Below the pieces are notes generated by a model. The model was not told the origin of the DNA. It did not search any database and saw nothing but the letters and a program-made list of their open reading frames with translations. Positions 1 through 8,507 of a DNA stretch of 64,000 nt are shown here, in pieces. The DNA is from Giardia muris (taxonomy: Eukaryota; Fornicata; Diplomonadida; Hexamitidae), in contig CM016925.1 in the NCBI GenBank assembly GCA_006247105.1, positions 1,798,001-1,862,000 on the forward strand. The letters are read 5' to 3'. The position numbers were made by a program, and so were the translations under genes. Positions within the stretch are counted from its first letter, which is position 1. Every line of letters starts with the position of its first letter.

Positions 1-670
1 TTTCGAGCTCTCCAATCTGCTTTTCTGCTCTTTCTGACGCTACTAACCTGTCCCGTTGGGCGTTTGTGAGCTGCGTCTTCAGGTCCTGTATCTGTGATTC
101 ATAACTTTGTGCTTGTGTCGTGAACTCCTCGACTTTACGTTCGAGAGCTTCCTTCTCTAGTTTTAGACGAGTCAGTTCCGCGGCAAGCTTTTCATTCTGG
201 GCACAAAGCTCCGCAGAGACTCTGTCGAGTTCATCCTTTGCTGCTCGTCTTGTATTACGAACCCCATCAACGTTCTCACGGCGAAGAGCATCAACTTCAA
301 GGATCAACTGGTCCACACGTTGCTTTGCGGCATCTCGGAACTTCACTAACCGCTCTTCAGACTCACGTTTGAAGTCTCCGAACTTAGTGACGAATTGAAG
401 TTTCTCTTTCTCAAGACGCTTGACCTCTGCTGTGAGCCGAGTCACCTCTTCTTCAAGAGTCCCTTGGTGCTTCTGAAATTGTGCTTGGACTTGCTTTAGG
501 CGCTGCTCATGCTCGGCAGCCATTTGATCGATCTCACTCTCATAAGACCGAGAGATCAGGTTCAAATCGAGATCTCGGTCCTCGTTCTTAGTGTTGAGCT
601 GGTAGACAACCTTGGTCAGCTGTGCAACCTTCTTACAGAGGAGCTGATGGACTGTCAGTTGTGTATCCAT
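1..670 (-). CDS. FAM184-like coiled-coil protein (3' end lies outside the window)
   Basis: The open frame runs from an ATG at 670 leftward off the window edge, giving 223 codons of an unfinished protein. The N-terminus carries a 'KKVAQLTKVVYQLNTKNED' stretch at about residues 12-30, followed by uninterrupted heptad-rich coiled coil with almost no proline. That opening block closely matches the conserved start of metazoan FAM184A/B, where the pattern is KKIAQLTKVIYxLNTKN. FAM184 proteins are long coiled-coil proteins of poorly known role, and their presence in a flagellate is consistent with a cytoskeletal or ciliary function (inference). The start codon lies 9 bp after the stop of the upstream gene on the same strand. 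A generic coiled coil is the alternative, but the N-terminal block is more specific than chance heptads. Confidence 0.75.
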   Translation of the reverse strand, partial: MDTQLTVHQLLCKKVAQLTKVVYQLNTKNEDRDLDLNLISRSYESEIDQMAAEHEQRLKQVQAQFQKHQGTLEEEVTRLTAEVKRLEKEKLQFVTKFGDFKRESEERLVKFRDAAKQRVDQLILEVDALRRENVDGVRNTRRAAKDELDRVSAELCAQNEKLAAELTRLKLEKEALERKVEEFTTQAQSYESQIQDLKTQLTNAQRDRLVASERAEKQIGELE

Positions 671-678
671 CCAGGATT

Positions 679-684
679 TTTACT
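679..684 (-). promoter_or_regulatory. Putative polyadenylation signal AGTAAA
   Basis: On the minus strand the end of the 680-1414 gene reads GAG-TAA-AAA, so AGTAAA overlaps the stop codon. Giardia mRNAs carry AGTRAA-type signals close to or overlapping the stop. The assignment is by motif only. Confidence 0.45.
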
Positions 685-1414
685 CACAAGCGGTCAAGGA
701 CCAGAAGTCAGAGGAAACACAGACGAGGTCCAGGGCAATCTCTCGGTAGCGCTCATCAGAGGGGACATTAGCGATGAGACTCTCGGTCCGTAGGGCCACC
801 TTCAGAAGAGCCTCAACGGCGGTTGAAACCGGTACTCCACGTGAACCATGACTAGACTCAAGAGCATCGGCGAGCTCGGTTGGGCTTGGGGCGCGGAAGC
901 TGAGGGAAAAGTCGGCTGCGGCCTCGGAATACGAGAGAAGGGCGTCAAGAGTATCTCCAGGAACTAAACCTCCGGAGACACAGGACTCTAGGACATCCAG
1001 GAGTTGATGAGCAAGCTTGTTAATCAGGAAAGCGGCTCGCGTCCGTGCAAGGAACGTCGAGAAGTCGGCAGGGCCTGTAACGAGACATAGAGATAGGAGC
1101 TTATGAAGCGTTGGTTGAGAAATAGGAAGGACCCTAGAACCATCAAGAAGCCCATGGGTTAGTAGTCGGTAGCTAAGGGCATTGCAGAGACACTCGACGT
1201 ATGCACCGCCAGGACGTAGAAGGGAGTAAAGACGACTCGCGTAGAGTCCAAAGATGTCGATGGAGGCGACTGGAAGTCGAGCAAGGAGGTCAAGGATAAC
1301 TCCAAGGGGGACACGACCCTGTATCAACGATGTGAAGAATGTTTCGAGAAAGCGGGCCGGGTCCGGAGGCCTTAGAAGAAGCGCATGACGAAGCCCAAGC
1401 TCAAGAGTCTGCAT
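680..1414 (-). CDS. Hypothetical alpha-helical protein, 244 aa
   Basis: I place the start at the ATG at 1412-1414 (MQTLELGL...). The frame stays open upstream, but those codons run through a tRNA-Ala gene and cannot be protein in the same transcript. The product is rich in Leu and Ala, predicted mostly helical, without membrane segments or a signal peptide. A short N-terminal stretch (LLRPPDPARFLETFF, about residues 12-26) has the flavour of a small helical dimerisation module such as RIIa/Dpy-30, but this is weak. I do not recognise the family. The stop overlaps an AGTAAA signal, and the next gene starts 9 bp further on. Confidence 0.6.
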   Translation of the reverse strand: MQTLELGLRHALLLRPPDPARFLETFFTSLIQGRVPLGVILDLLARLPVASIDIFGLYASRLYSLLRPGGAYVECLCNALSYRLLTHGLLDGSRVLPISQPTLHKLLSLCLVTGPADFSTFLARTRAAFLINKLAHQLLDVLESCVSGGLVPGDTLDALLSYSEAAADFSLSFRAPSPTELADALESSHGSRGVPVSTAVEALLKVALRTESLIANVPSDERYREIALDLVCVSSDFWSLTACE

Positions 1415-1431
1415 TGGGTTAGAGTCGAAAG

Positions 1432-1504
1432 TGGACGATGAGGGAGTTGAACCCCCGGCCTCGTGCATGCTAGGCACGCGCTCTACCAACTGAGCTAACC
1501 GCCC
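1432..1504 (-). tRNA. tRNA-Ala (anticodon AGC)
   Basis: A 73-nt cloverleaf can be folded on the minus strand. The acceptor GGGCGGT pairs with ATCGTCC over 7 bp, with two G-T pairs, and the discriminator is A. The D arm is GCTC...GAGC with an A-box-like TAGCTCAGTTGG. The anticodon arm CGTGC-CTAGCAT-GCACG shows anticodon AGC. The T arm is GGGGG-TTCAACT-CCCTC. No intron is present and CCA is not encoded. The gene lies 17 bp upstream of the ATG of the gene at 680-1414 on the same strand. Confidence 0.95.
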
Positions 1505-1644
1505 CAAGGGCGAGCGAAGAGACTGGAGGGCGCGTACGGCTGACCCGAATGTGAAACTTTACGAAGGAGGTTAACAGAACTAACTACATCATCATAATAA
1601 TTGAACTGAACGGATTCCAAGTGGGACTCAAGGGAATTTCCAAA

Positions 1645-2643
1645 ATGAGTACGGAGGCTCTTCTAGCCATAGCGGAGGATATAATCCGTCTCTTGCCGCA
1701 CCGGCTCCAAGGGAAGTACTTTTCATTGCGTACCGCCCTATTGGGGGCCGAGATGCGCTCATCCGCACCGGACTTTGGCGCGGTCGAACTAACCCCTCAC
1801 TCCAGGTCAATGGACTCTGTACCTCCTCCGGTTGTACAAGTAACAAAGGCTGTACAATGTAGGACGAGATCTCGAGATGCAGGGGTCATGACAGACTCAT
1901 CCGGATTCGCGGTGAGTGATTTAGCCCCCATTCTTGGGACCCTAGATGACGTATACACGCTCTTCCGACAGACACGGATGGCATTAGGGACTCTACCATC
2001 TGGAGGCGATGCTCGGAAGCAGCCAGATGACCGGCCACCGTTCCCTACCACACGGCTATTCTCGAACCTAGTTGAGGCACCAAACGCGCAAGCATATGAC
2101 CAGATGGTACTGGAGCAAATACAGCACGGGTGTGCACGCCTTCTGGAAGAGGCGGAGTCCTGTCAGAGGAACCTAACACAGTGTGGTGAGCATTATAGCG
2201 AATTGCTTGCCACTGGTCGAATCTCGAAAAGCACCATTGGGAACCTTACGAAGGAGAACGATAAGCTCATCGCCGCTCTTCAAGAACGAGATCAACGCAT
2301 TAGGTCTATGCAGGCGGAAATAGCTTTATATCAGCAAAATACGGCAGCCCTACGTGAACAGAACGTGACGATACAGCATAACCTGCAGGCCTTGGAGGAG
2401 AGATTCGATTCTCTTCGGCGCAAGCTTGGAGAGAGTGACTCTCTCTTCAAGAAATGCAACAATGCATATTTGAAAAGCCTAGCAGAGATTAGAGAGGCCG
2501 CAGACGTCCAAATAAGCCACTTGAGCAACCAGCTGGCAGTCACCCATGATCGGCTTCGTCGCCTCCGGAAGACGGTGGAAGACCTCCCCGGAGACTACAG
2601 CGGGATCACCGCGAGCCTCCTCTCAGATAGCGTGATCCACTGA
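1645..2643 (+). CDS. Hypothetical coiled-coil protein, 332 aa
   Basis: The start is the ATG in the A-rich context TTCCAAAATGAG at 1645; the open frame upstream of it has no ATG. The N-terminal half is low-similarity sequence with a helical segment (STEALLAIAEDIIRLLPHRL). From about residue 155 to 310 it is a clear coiled coil with repeated Leu/Ile heptads and many Glu, Gln, Lys and Arg. No signal peptide or membrane segment is visible. The family is not recognised; a cytoskeleton-associated role is only a guess from composition. The next gene starts 12 bp after the stop. Confidence 0.65.
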   Translation: MSTEALLAIAEDIIRLLPHRLQGKYFSLRTALLGAEMRSSAPDFGAVELTPHSRSMDSVPPPVVQVTKAVQCRTRSRDAGVMTDSSGFAVSDLAPILGTLDDVYTLFRQTRMALGTLPSGGDARKQPDDRPPFPTTRLFSNLVEAPNAQAYDQMVLEQIQHGCARLLEEAESCQRNLTQCGEHYSELLATGRISKSTIGNLTKENDKLIAALQERDQRIRSMQAEIALYQQNTAALREQNVTIQHNLQALEERFDSLRRKLGESDSLFKKCNNAYLKSLAEIREAADVQISHLSNQLAVTHDRLRRLRKTVEDLPGDYSGITASLLSDSVIH

Positions 2644-2655
2644 CCAAAAAAGTTG

Positions 2656-3129
2656 ATGGAAGAGACGTCATATACAACAGACTCCTCGGAGATGTGTAGT
2701 GCCTCTTCCTCAGATTCAGAATCGTCCCAGTACCTGAGCGCCATGCTCCGAAGACGGGATCCTCTTCGGCCAGAGGATGATTGCGGCTGGCGAGGCAGAC
2801 GACGACGACGTGTTTGCTTGCTCATTGACCTCTCAGATAGCCTGGAATCGAGTACCAACAGTAGCGAGACGTATGAGGCCCCTCAACCCAGGCCTCGATA
2901 TCTCCGGAGGGCATATCACCGAGAGCCCGGTCATGTTATACAGGCCCCGTTGATCAAGAGTTTGGAGTTAACCTTTGCCTCCTTAGACACCGAACTCGGA
3001 GAGATCCTTTATGAGACTCGGAAGCCCGCCAAGGAGCCCGGCTTGAAGAAGTTGGCCTCGATTTTCACCCAACTCATCTGGGATGAATCTCAGACCTGTA
3101 CGACCACGAGCAACGAAGAGAGTAGCTAG
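2656..3129 (+). CDS. Hypothetical Ser/Glu-rich small protein, 157 aa
   Basis: The start is the ATG at 2656, 12 bp after the preceding stop and preceded by a run of A residues typical of start sites here. The first 30 residues are Ser/Asp/Glu-rich, followed by an Arg-rich block (GRRRRR at about 47-52), a second Ser-rich stretch and a helical C-terminal third. No known domain is recognised. The basic cluster could be a nuclear localisation signal (inference). It ends 48 bp before the convergent stop of the carboxypeptidase gene. Confidence 0.55.
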   Translation: MEETSYTTDSSEMCSASSSDSESSQYLSAMLRRRDPLRPEDDCGWRGRRRRRVCLLIDLSDSLESSTNSSETYEAPQPRPRYLRRAYHREPGHVIQAPLIKSLELTFASLDTELGEILYETRKPAKEPGLKKLASIFTQLIWDESQTCTTTSNEESS

Positions 3130-3177
3130 TACCCTCTGTATTTACCCCTGTGGCCCGGGTCAACCGGCGAGGCATGG

Positions 3178-6100
3178 CTATGCGGCCTTCCGGCTCTCGT
3201 CTTCGGAAATGTCTCCTCCGAGCTTCATGCTTCGCATGGTATCATCTGGGCCGACGATTCGGCTGATATCTGGGGTATCCAACCCGGGTCGGAACCTTCC
3301 AGGGTCGATGAAGACGCTACTTTGTGCGTCCTGGACCCGGACGCCACCCATCATGCTGTCTCCCATGAGAGATGTCATTCCGAGAGCCGTCGTCGACATG
3401 AAGCGGGTCGTCTCGTGGGCCGTCGAGATCCGGCTGCCTTTGGCGCTCTTTACGCCTTTCTTTCCTTTCTCCTGCTGTTTCCGTAGCTTCTCAGGGTTCA
3501 ATTGCTCCATAACCATCGTTCTTACGCAGTCTCGTAGCTCCAGCCGTTCCCGCTTTTCTTGGAGCCGCTGTTCCTTCGTCTTCAACTTTTCAGCCTTCTT
3601 CTGTTCAACCTCTGAGACCTCGTATTCGATTGGCTGGCTATCGTCACTGTCGGACATTGGCCGGTCGTAACCCTCCGGATCAAGGAAGTTGAAGACCTTC
3701 GTCGTGTTGATCGTCTTGTTGATTCGGACCACATGGTCGAACTCGGTTCCGCTTTGGGCCTCGAATTGAGAGAAGATGTGAATCCGCTCCTTGAGCTTTA
3801 ATTTAAGTGACATTGGGAGCTTATCCAGGTCGAAGCCTACGATATCTCGACGAGGGTTAGTGATGAGATGATTAAAAGAGTGCTTGATCCATGTAACGTA
3901 ATCTGCCCGCAATTTCTCCAGCTCGGCCGTCATGGCCTCACAATTCTTATCAAACATCAGCCCAAGTGTCATGATAAGTGCTTCGCCATAGATGAAATAA
4001 TCAGCTGGGACAAGATGCCTATTGAAATCGGCCCAATCACTAGTGAAGACACGAGTGTCTGTCACAGTTGTCACACCCTTCTTGTTTAATGGGACAATAA
4101 AGGGCTTCTCCTTATCGGCTAGAACAGCCGGATCATCAAGGTCCATTGCACATGGATCAACTGCACTCAAGCTAGTCCCATTACTCTGAGGTATTTGGAT
4201 CTGTGATCCTATGGTACCTTGATCTATACTCCCACCCCCTTCAAGTTCTGTTGACGAATCATATGACTCATCAAGTACTCCAAGTTCATAACGTGAAGCG
4301 TTAACGATTCCTCCATAGAGTATGGCCTTCTCGGAATGCTCTACTTCAAGGCGATTAGTCCCATATAGACTCGACTCTGCCACATAGATATTATCGCAGC
4401 CCCAGACCTTTGCGGCATAGGTCCGTAGGCTATTAGGTTTCACGCTCGAGTTATCATTGTAGGTACAACTGGCAATGTCAAAGAGATAGTTCTCACCATT
4501 CTCCGCAAGTAGTATTGGATACACCATCTCGCTGAAGGTCAAACGATATGGAGATTCTTCCGGAATGGTGGTCGTTAACCTCCTTGGCGACTCAGCCTTA
4601 GTGTCGTTTGAAAAACGTACACCAACACCAGGAGAAGGTGAAATCGCACGCGACTTGTTTTCTTGAATGTTCTTGTACGCAGACATCATGATCTGCTTGT
4701 GGATGAGAGCATACTCGTTCGGATTGACAGTATACTTGTACACAGCCTTGACACGAGGCTCGTCAATGGATTGGTTAAGGAACGTCTCGTTCTGCTCGGT
4801 CGAGAAACGGCGTGCACTACGCCTGCTTGACGGGGGTGGAGATGTTCTATCATCCTTATGAAAGAGGTTCCGGGCAAACTCCGACTCCATGATATCGGCA
4901 CCAACAAAATGGATGAAGCCATCCTCGTACTGAGACGCCGCTCGATCGGTGTCAACGTTCTGCCGAAGCATGGACTCATAGCTATTGTTTCCGAAGATGG
5001 CATTCTTCGTAGCCATGTGTCGTTCCATGGCCTCCTTATACAACCGGTCGAACATATCCTTCTCCGCACCCTTCGCTGAAGGGAGCTGGGTCGCGTCCCG
5101 ATCCTTCTCCCGATCCTTTGAGACCCTTTCCGCCTCACGGGCGCGCTCGCGTGCATCATTAAGAAGCGTATTGATACTGATTATGTCATGTGTGAAGAAG
5201 GAGGTGATGTTCTCGAGACCAAGGTTCGGGATCAAGCCCTGTTGGCCACATGACTCCCAAAATAGACGACGAAGATTCATATAGTCTATGCTTTCGTTGG
5301 TATGCAGGAAGAAGTTCGGCTGGTGCGTGGTCGCATGCATGTCGATGATAAACTTCAACTCATACTTCTGCTCAATGACGTGCTCGTTGATGAGCTCACG
5401 AATTGCGAAGAGTTCTGGGCAGTTGAGGTTGGTAGCGAGAGGCCAATGATGCGCCATGTCAATGCGCTCAACGTTGACACGTGAGTTACCGAGGATAACT
5501 CCGTCAGGATTCACCATCGGAATTATCTTGAACAAATACTTCTCCAACAAGAACTTCCGCAGCAATTCGTTCTTATAGAGGCGAAGGCGCAGCTCTTTGA
5601 CCTCGTCGGCCGTCAATGGCGAGTTTCGACGATACTTCTCGTCGACTCCATAATAATTCCCGGCAAACGCAAAAAGGTCTGTGGGAGCCGGAAGGTCTTT
5701 CGGCTGATAAAGCTGTGGGGGTAATGGGCGGCTACCATCCGGATTGAAGGTCATCTTTGGTGTCCCCGCCGCCATGGTCGTCGAATCCTTTGCTTCTTCT
5801 TGGGTCTCATCACAGTCTCCCTCATGCTTAGACGACTCAAGGGTTGTTTGATTCAAAGAGTCCTTAAGCCTAGGACTGCCTTGCAAGCTATCGTGCATCA
5901 ACCGGCTTTCTTCTAAGTGTGCGACAAGCCAAGAGATGTATCTTTTGAGCTCTGCATCCCGCCTTCCTGAGAGAAAGTCTAGAAAGCCCTGAAGAACGTA
6001 GTTCCCAGACGGTTCGCCTGGGTGTATTCGGGCCAAAACAAGAATCAATTCCTTCTCCTGAGACGACGTCCCAAGGGTTATCACTCGACAATTGTTCCCC

Positions 6101-7521
6101 ATAAGACTCCTTGTAAGCTTCTCGATGCGAATCAGAGGAGTGCTTTGTAACTGCTCGAGATACCTATTCAAGTCCGTGAAGGTGTAAGGGATGGCAGACG
6201 CCAGGAACACAATGTCATGGTCTTGTTTGAACGTCATACAAAAGGAGAGCGTATAATGAGTCCCTAGGGCGTCGACAGGGGTCTTGACAACCTTCTTCTT
6301 ACTACTCTTCTTCCCATCCTTCTTCGAATCGGTTCCTTTCGACTTAGTCGCACTCTTCGAGCTTGCAGACTTGGAACGGGTAGGCGCTGGGGCGCTTTCC
6401 ACGATAGGGTTGAGATAGATGTTCTCAACTTGCTTATAATAGTACTCTCCCCTGCGCTTTGTGGTGTTTGGATAATAACAGATCTCATCTCCTAGGCGTT
6501 GCCAGCCCTTCTTATGCTGCGTCGGAATGTAGGTCGGTATTCCCGCACCCTCACAGAACATACATTGAGGCTTTATGTAGTTCAGGACTTTAAAAGTGTA
6601 CCTCACCCCCTTTCGCACGTTGCCTATGGCGAAGTAAAACCAGCTCATATGCTCGCAGGTTTCATAGTCAGGGTTGACCATGAGCTCATATTGCTGAGTC
6701 CCCAGGATCCTCACGGCCGTAAACAAGTTTCCTGACTCAAACCTTGCATCAAACCGAAGAGAGTCCGCCCACTTCTGTGTTCCCTTGCATTGATACCAAT
6801 CCTTCCCTCGGTATTCGGACGCTAGAAGCGCATGATACAGGATTATTCGCTGCGGAGACCCAGCAAGAAGGTCTGTATCCCGTCTTTTAGCCCGTTCCGT
6901 ATAAAGCTTGATCGCCGCTTTATCCCGAAGTGGGGTTGCATAAGAGACAATCTTTGTATTATCAGGTGGTGCAAAAGGGCCTAAGGGCTTACGAGGAATG
7001 CCTTGACGGACGCGTGGGATGGGAATAGAGACATCATCACGAGGGTCATCGACGAGCCTCTTTAGTTCCGCACGAGACATAGTCTCGCTCTCGTAACGGC
7101 GATCAGGGTTATTGACGGTGAGGTCTTTGTTATGCGCGAGCGAAGGGAGGACAATTTCGTTGAGGTGTTGGTGCTGATCTGGAGGGAGGATACAACGCGC
7201 ATAGATCGTATCACTGATGTCATAGTGCTCTCCGCGCGCTATCAACGTCCCCATGATGTCATTCTCCTCCGGAGATATGCGTTTTGCATCCATCGGAATT
7301 TTACCATCGGGAGAGGGTTTCTTCAGGTCTTCATTGACTTCTACGGCAAGGGGCTCCATGTCCTCGATCTCATAGAGATCCCGTGGCAATACAATGGAGG
7401 AGCCATGATGAACATTGAGATGACCTGTCAACCACGCTTCAAATCTTTCAATAGCTTTCACTCGTACATCTTTCTGGTTAATATGCTGTGATGAGATGAA
7501 AAAATGTCGACGGAAGAGCAT
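3178..7521 (-). CDS. Cytosolic carboxypeptidase (CCP/AGBL family, M14 metallopeptidase), probable tubulin deglutamylase
   Basis: The protein is 1447 aa from the ATG at 7521. It contains the CCP-specific N-terminal beta-domain around residues 255-350 (FDARFESGNL, MSWFYFAIGN, GDEICYYPN), followed by an M14 peptidase core. Zinc ligands are visible as HPGE near residue 499 and a His in IDMHATTH near 727. VNPDGV..GNSR lies near 671, and the catalytic Glu lies in VAESSLYG near 1048. CCPs remove glutamate side chains or C-terminal Glu from tubulin, so the likely substrate is flagellar and cytoskeletal microtubules. The core is interrupted by long low-complexity insertions, and the C-terminal 250 residues are Lys/Glu-rich. 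The start is uncertain: ATG 7521 places the first 18 bp inside the divergent Nbp35 gene, and an in-frame ATG at 7359 (residue 55) would leave a 144-bp spacer. Confidence 0.88.
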   Translation of the reverse strand: MLFRRHFFISSQHINQKDVRVKAIERFEAWLTGHLNVHHGSSIVLPRDLYEIEDMEPLAVEVNEDLKKPSPDGKIPMDAKRISPEENDIMGTLIARGEHYDISDTIYARCILPPDQHQHLNEIVLPSLAHNKDLTVNNPDRRYESETMSRAELKRLVDDPRDDVSIPIPRVRQGIPRKPLGPFAPPDNTKIVSYATPLRDKAAIKLYTERAKRRDTDLLAGSPQRIILYHALLASEYRGKDWYQCKGTQKWADSLRFDARFESGNLFTAVRILGTQQYELMVNPDYETCEHMSWFYFAIGNVRKGVRYTFKVLNYIKPQCMFCEGAGIPTYIPTQHKKGWQRLGDEICYYPNTTKRRGEYYYKQVENIYLNPIVESAPAPTRSKSASSKSATKSKGTDSKKDGKKSSKKKVVKTPVDALGTHYTLSFCMTFKQDHDIVFLASAIPYTFTDLNRYLEQLQSTPLIRIEKLTRSLMGNNCRVITLGTSSQEKELILVLARIHPGEPSGNYVLQGFLDFLSGRRDAELKRYISWLVAHLEESRLMHDSLQGSPRLKDSLNQTTLESSKHEGDCDETQEEAKDSTTMAAGTPKMTFNPDGSRPLPPQLYQPKDLPAPTDLFAFAGNYYGVDEKYRRNSPLTADEVKELRLRLYKNELLRKFLLEKYLFKIIPMVNPDGVILGNSRVNVERIDMAHHWPLATNLNCPELFAIRELINEHVIEQKYELKFIIDMHATTHQPNFFLHTNESIDYMNLRRLFWESCGQQGLIPNLGLENITSFFTHDIISINTLLNDARERAREAERVSKDREKDRDATQLPSAKGAEKDMFDRLYKEAMERHMATKNAIFGNNSYESMLRQNVDTDRAASQYEDGFIHFVGADIMESEFARNLFHKDDRTSPPPSSRRSARRFSTEQNETFLNQSIDEPRVKAVYKYTVNPNEYALIHKQIMMSAYKNIQENKSRAISPSPGVGVRFSNDTKAESPRRLTTTIPEESPYRLTFSEMVYPILLAENGENYLFDIASCTYNDNSSVKPNSLRTYAAKVWGCDNIYVAESSLYGTNRLEVEHSEKAILYGGIVNASRYELGVLDESYDSSTELEGGGSIDQGTIGSQIQIPQSNGTSLSAVDPCAMDLDDPAVLADKEKPFIVPLNKKGVTTVTDTRVFTSDWADFNRHLVPADYFIYGEALIMTLGLMFDKNCEAMTAELEKLRADYVTWIKHSFNHLITNPRRDIVGFDLDKLPMSLKLKLKERIHIFSQFEAQSGTEFDHVVRINKTINTTKVFNFLDPEGYDRPMSDSDDSQPIEYEVSEVEQKKAEKLKTKEQRLQEKRERLELRDCVRTMVMEQLNPEKLRKQQEKGKKGVKSAKGSRISTAHETTRFMSTTALGMTSLMGDSMMGGVRVQDAQSSVFIDPGRFRPGLDTPDISRIVGPDDTMRSMKLGGDISEDESRKAA

Positions 7522-8496
7522 AAGGAGGTGTCAGAACAAAGGTCTGTTCATGCACCCACCTCACGTTCCTGCGCTCCCTCCAGTTGTTCAACGTGTCCCT
7601 CGAAGAAGTCATGCACCGGACGAGGTGCAAGCAACGAGAACTATGAGAAGCTTGCCAATCGTATCAAAGGGCTTGGACACATCATTTTAGTTCTTTCGGG
7701 CAAGGGTGGCGTTGGTAAGTCAACGGTAGCCACTCAGCTCGCCTACTTCTTCGCAGATGCCCTTAGGAAACGAGTTGGGCTTCTTGACATTGATATCTGT
7801 GGTCCTTCCGCACCTACAATGACATGCACTAGAGATGAGGAGGTCTTAAATGATGAAAAGGGTTGGCAGCCTGTCTCTCCTATGAGTAACCTACAGATCC
7901 TATCCATTGGGTATATGTTGCAAACCCATGACGCCCCAGTCATCTTCCGTGGGTCAAAGAAACATTCAATGATAGTCCAGTTCTCTACCGAGGCTTGTTG
8001 GAACTTTGAGGGGCATCCAGCTAATGATAACTACTTGATAGTGGATACTCCTCCTGGAACCTCTGATGAACATATCTCGGTTATTGACCTATATAAGGGT
8101 GCGATAAGATATATGGAGGATAATAAGTTCGAGGTGATCCCAACCCTTGAAGCCGTTGTCGTAGCGACCTCTCAAGAAGTTGCCCTTGCAGATGTACGTA
8201 AGGAGATTAACTTTTGTCGTTCATCTGGGCTAACCATCAAAGGGGTGATAGAGAACATGTCAGGCTTCGTATGTCCCCATTGCAATTCGGAGACCCTTCT
8301 CTTTCAAGCGACTACGGGAGGGGTTCTTAATATGTGTAAGGGTATGGAGCTCGAGTACCTTGGCCGTATCCCAATGGATCCACAATTGATGGCAGCTGGT
8401 GATAGGGGAGAGCCATGGGCGGCCGTTTGTGATACGGATTCATCCATAGGGTTTGAGGCATTCACTGAGATTTGTATGAGACTCATATACAAATGA
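7504..8496 (+). CDS. Nbp35/NUBP1-type cytosolic Fe-S cluster assembly P-loop NTPase, paralogue 1
   Basis: The 330-aa product has the full Nbp35 layout. There is an N-terminal cysteine cluster (C23-x4-C28-x2-C31-x5-C37), a deviant Walker A GKGGVGKST near residue 66, the DIDICGPS switch, DTPPGTSDEH, and a C-terminal CxxC in GFVCPHC. Nbp35 with Cfd1 forms the scaffold on which cytosolic and nuclear [4Fe-4S] clusters are built. The N-terminal cluster separates it from Cfd1-type proteins. The start must lie upstream of the cysteines, so ATG 7504 is required. A second paralogue lies at 11862-12806. The first cysteine spacing (x4) is shorter than the x13 I recall for opisthokont NUBP1. Confidence 0.93.
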   Translation: MSTEEHKEVSEQRSVHAPTSRSCAPSSCSTCPSKKSCTGRGASNENYEKLANRIKGLGHIILVLSGKGGVGKSTVATQLAYFFADALRKRVGLLDIDICGPSAPTMTCTRDEEVLNDEKGWQPVSPMSNLQILSIGYMLQTHDAPVIFRGSKKHSMIVQFSTEACWNFEGHPANDNYLIVDTPPGTSDEHISVIDLYKGAIRYMEDNKFEVIPTLEAVVVATSQEVALADVRKEINFCRSSGLTIKGVIENMSGFVCPHCNSETLLFQATTGGVLNMCKGMELEYLGRIPMDPQLMAAGDRGEPWAAVCDTDSSIGFEAFTEICMRLIYK

Positions 8497-8507
8497 ATGA
8501 AAACAAC

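Noticed and set aside
1415..1507. N-terminal extension of the 680-1414 gene through the tRNA-Ala gene
   Set aside because: The extra residues are simply the translation of the tRNA; the cloverleaf is unambiguous and an ATG is available just after it.
2173..2181. CTAACACAG, similar to the Giardia branch-point/3' splice consensus
   Set aside because: It lies in frame inside an uninterrupted coiled-coil CDS with no matching 5' splice motif that I could see upstream.
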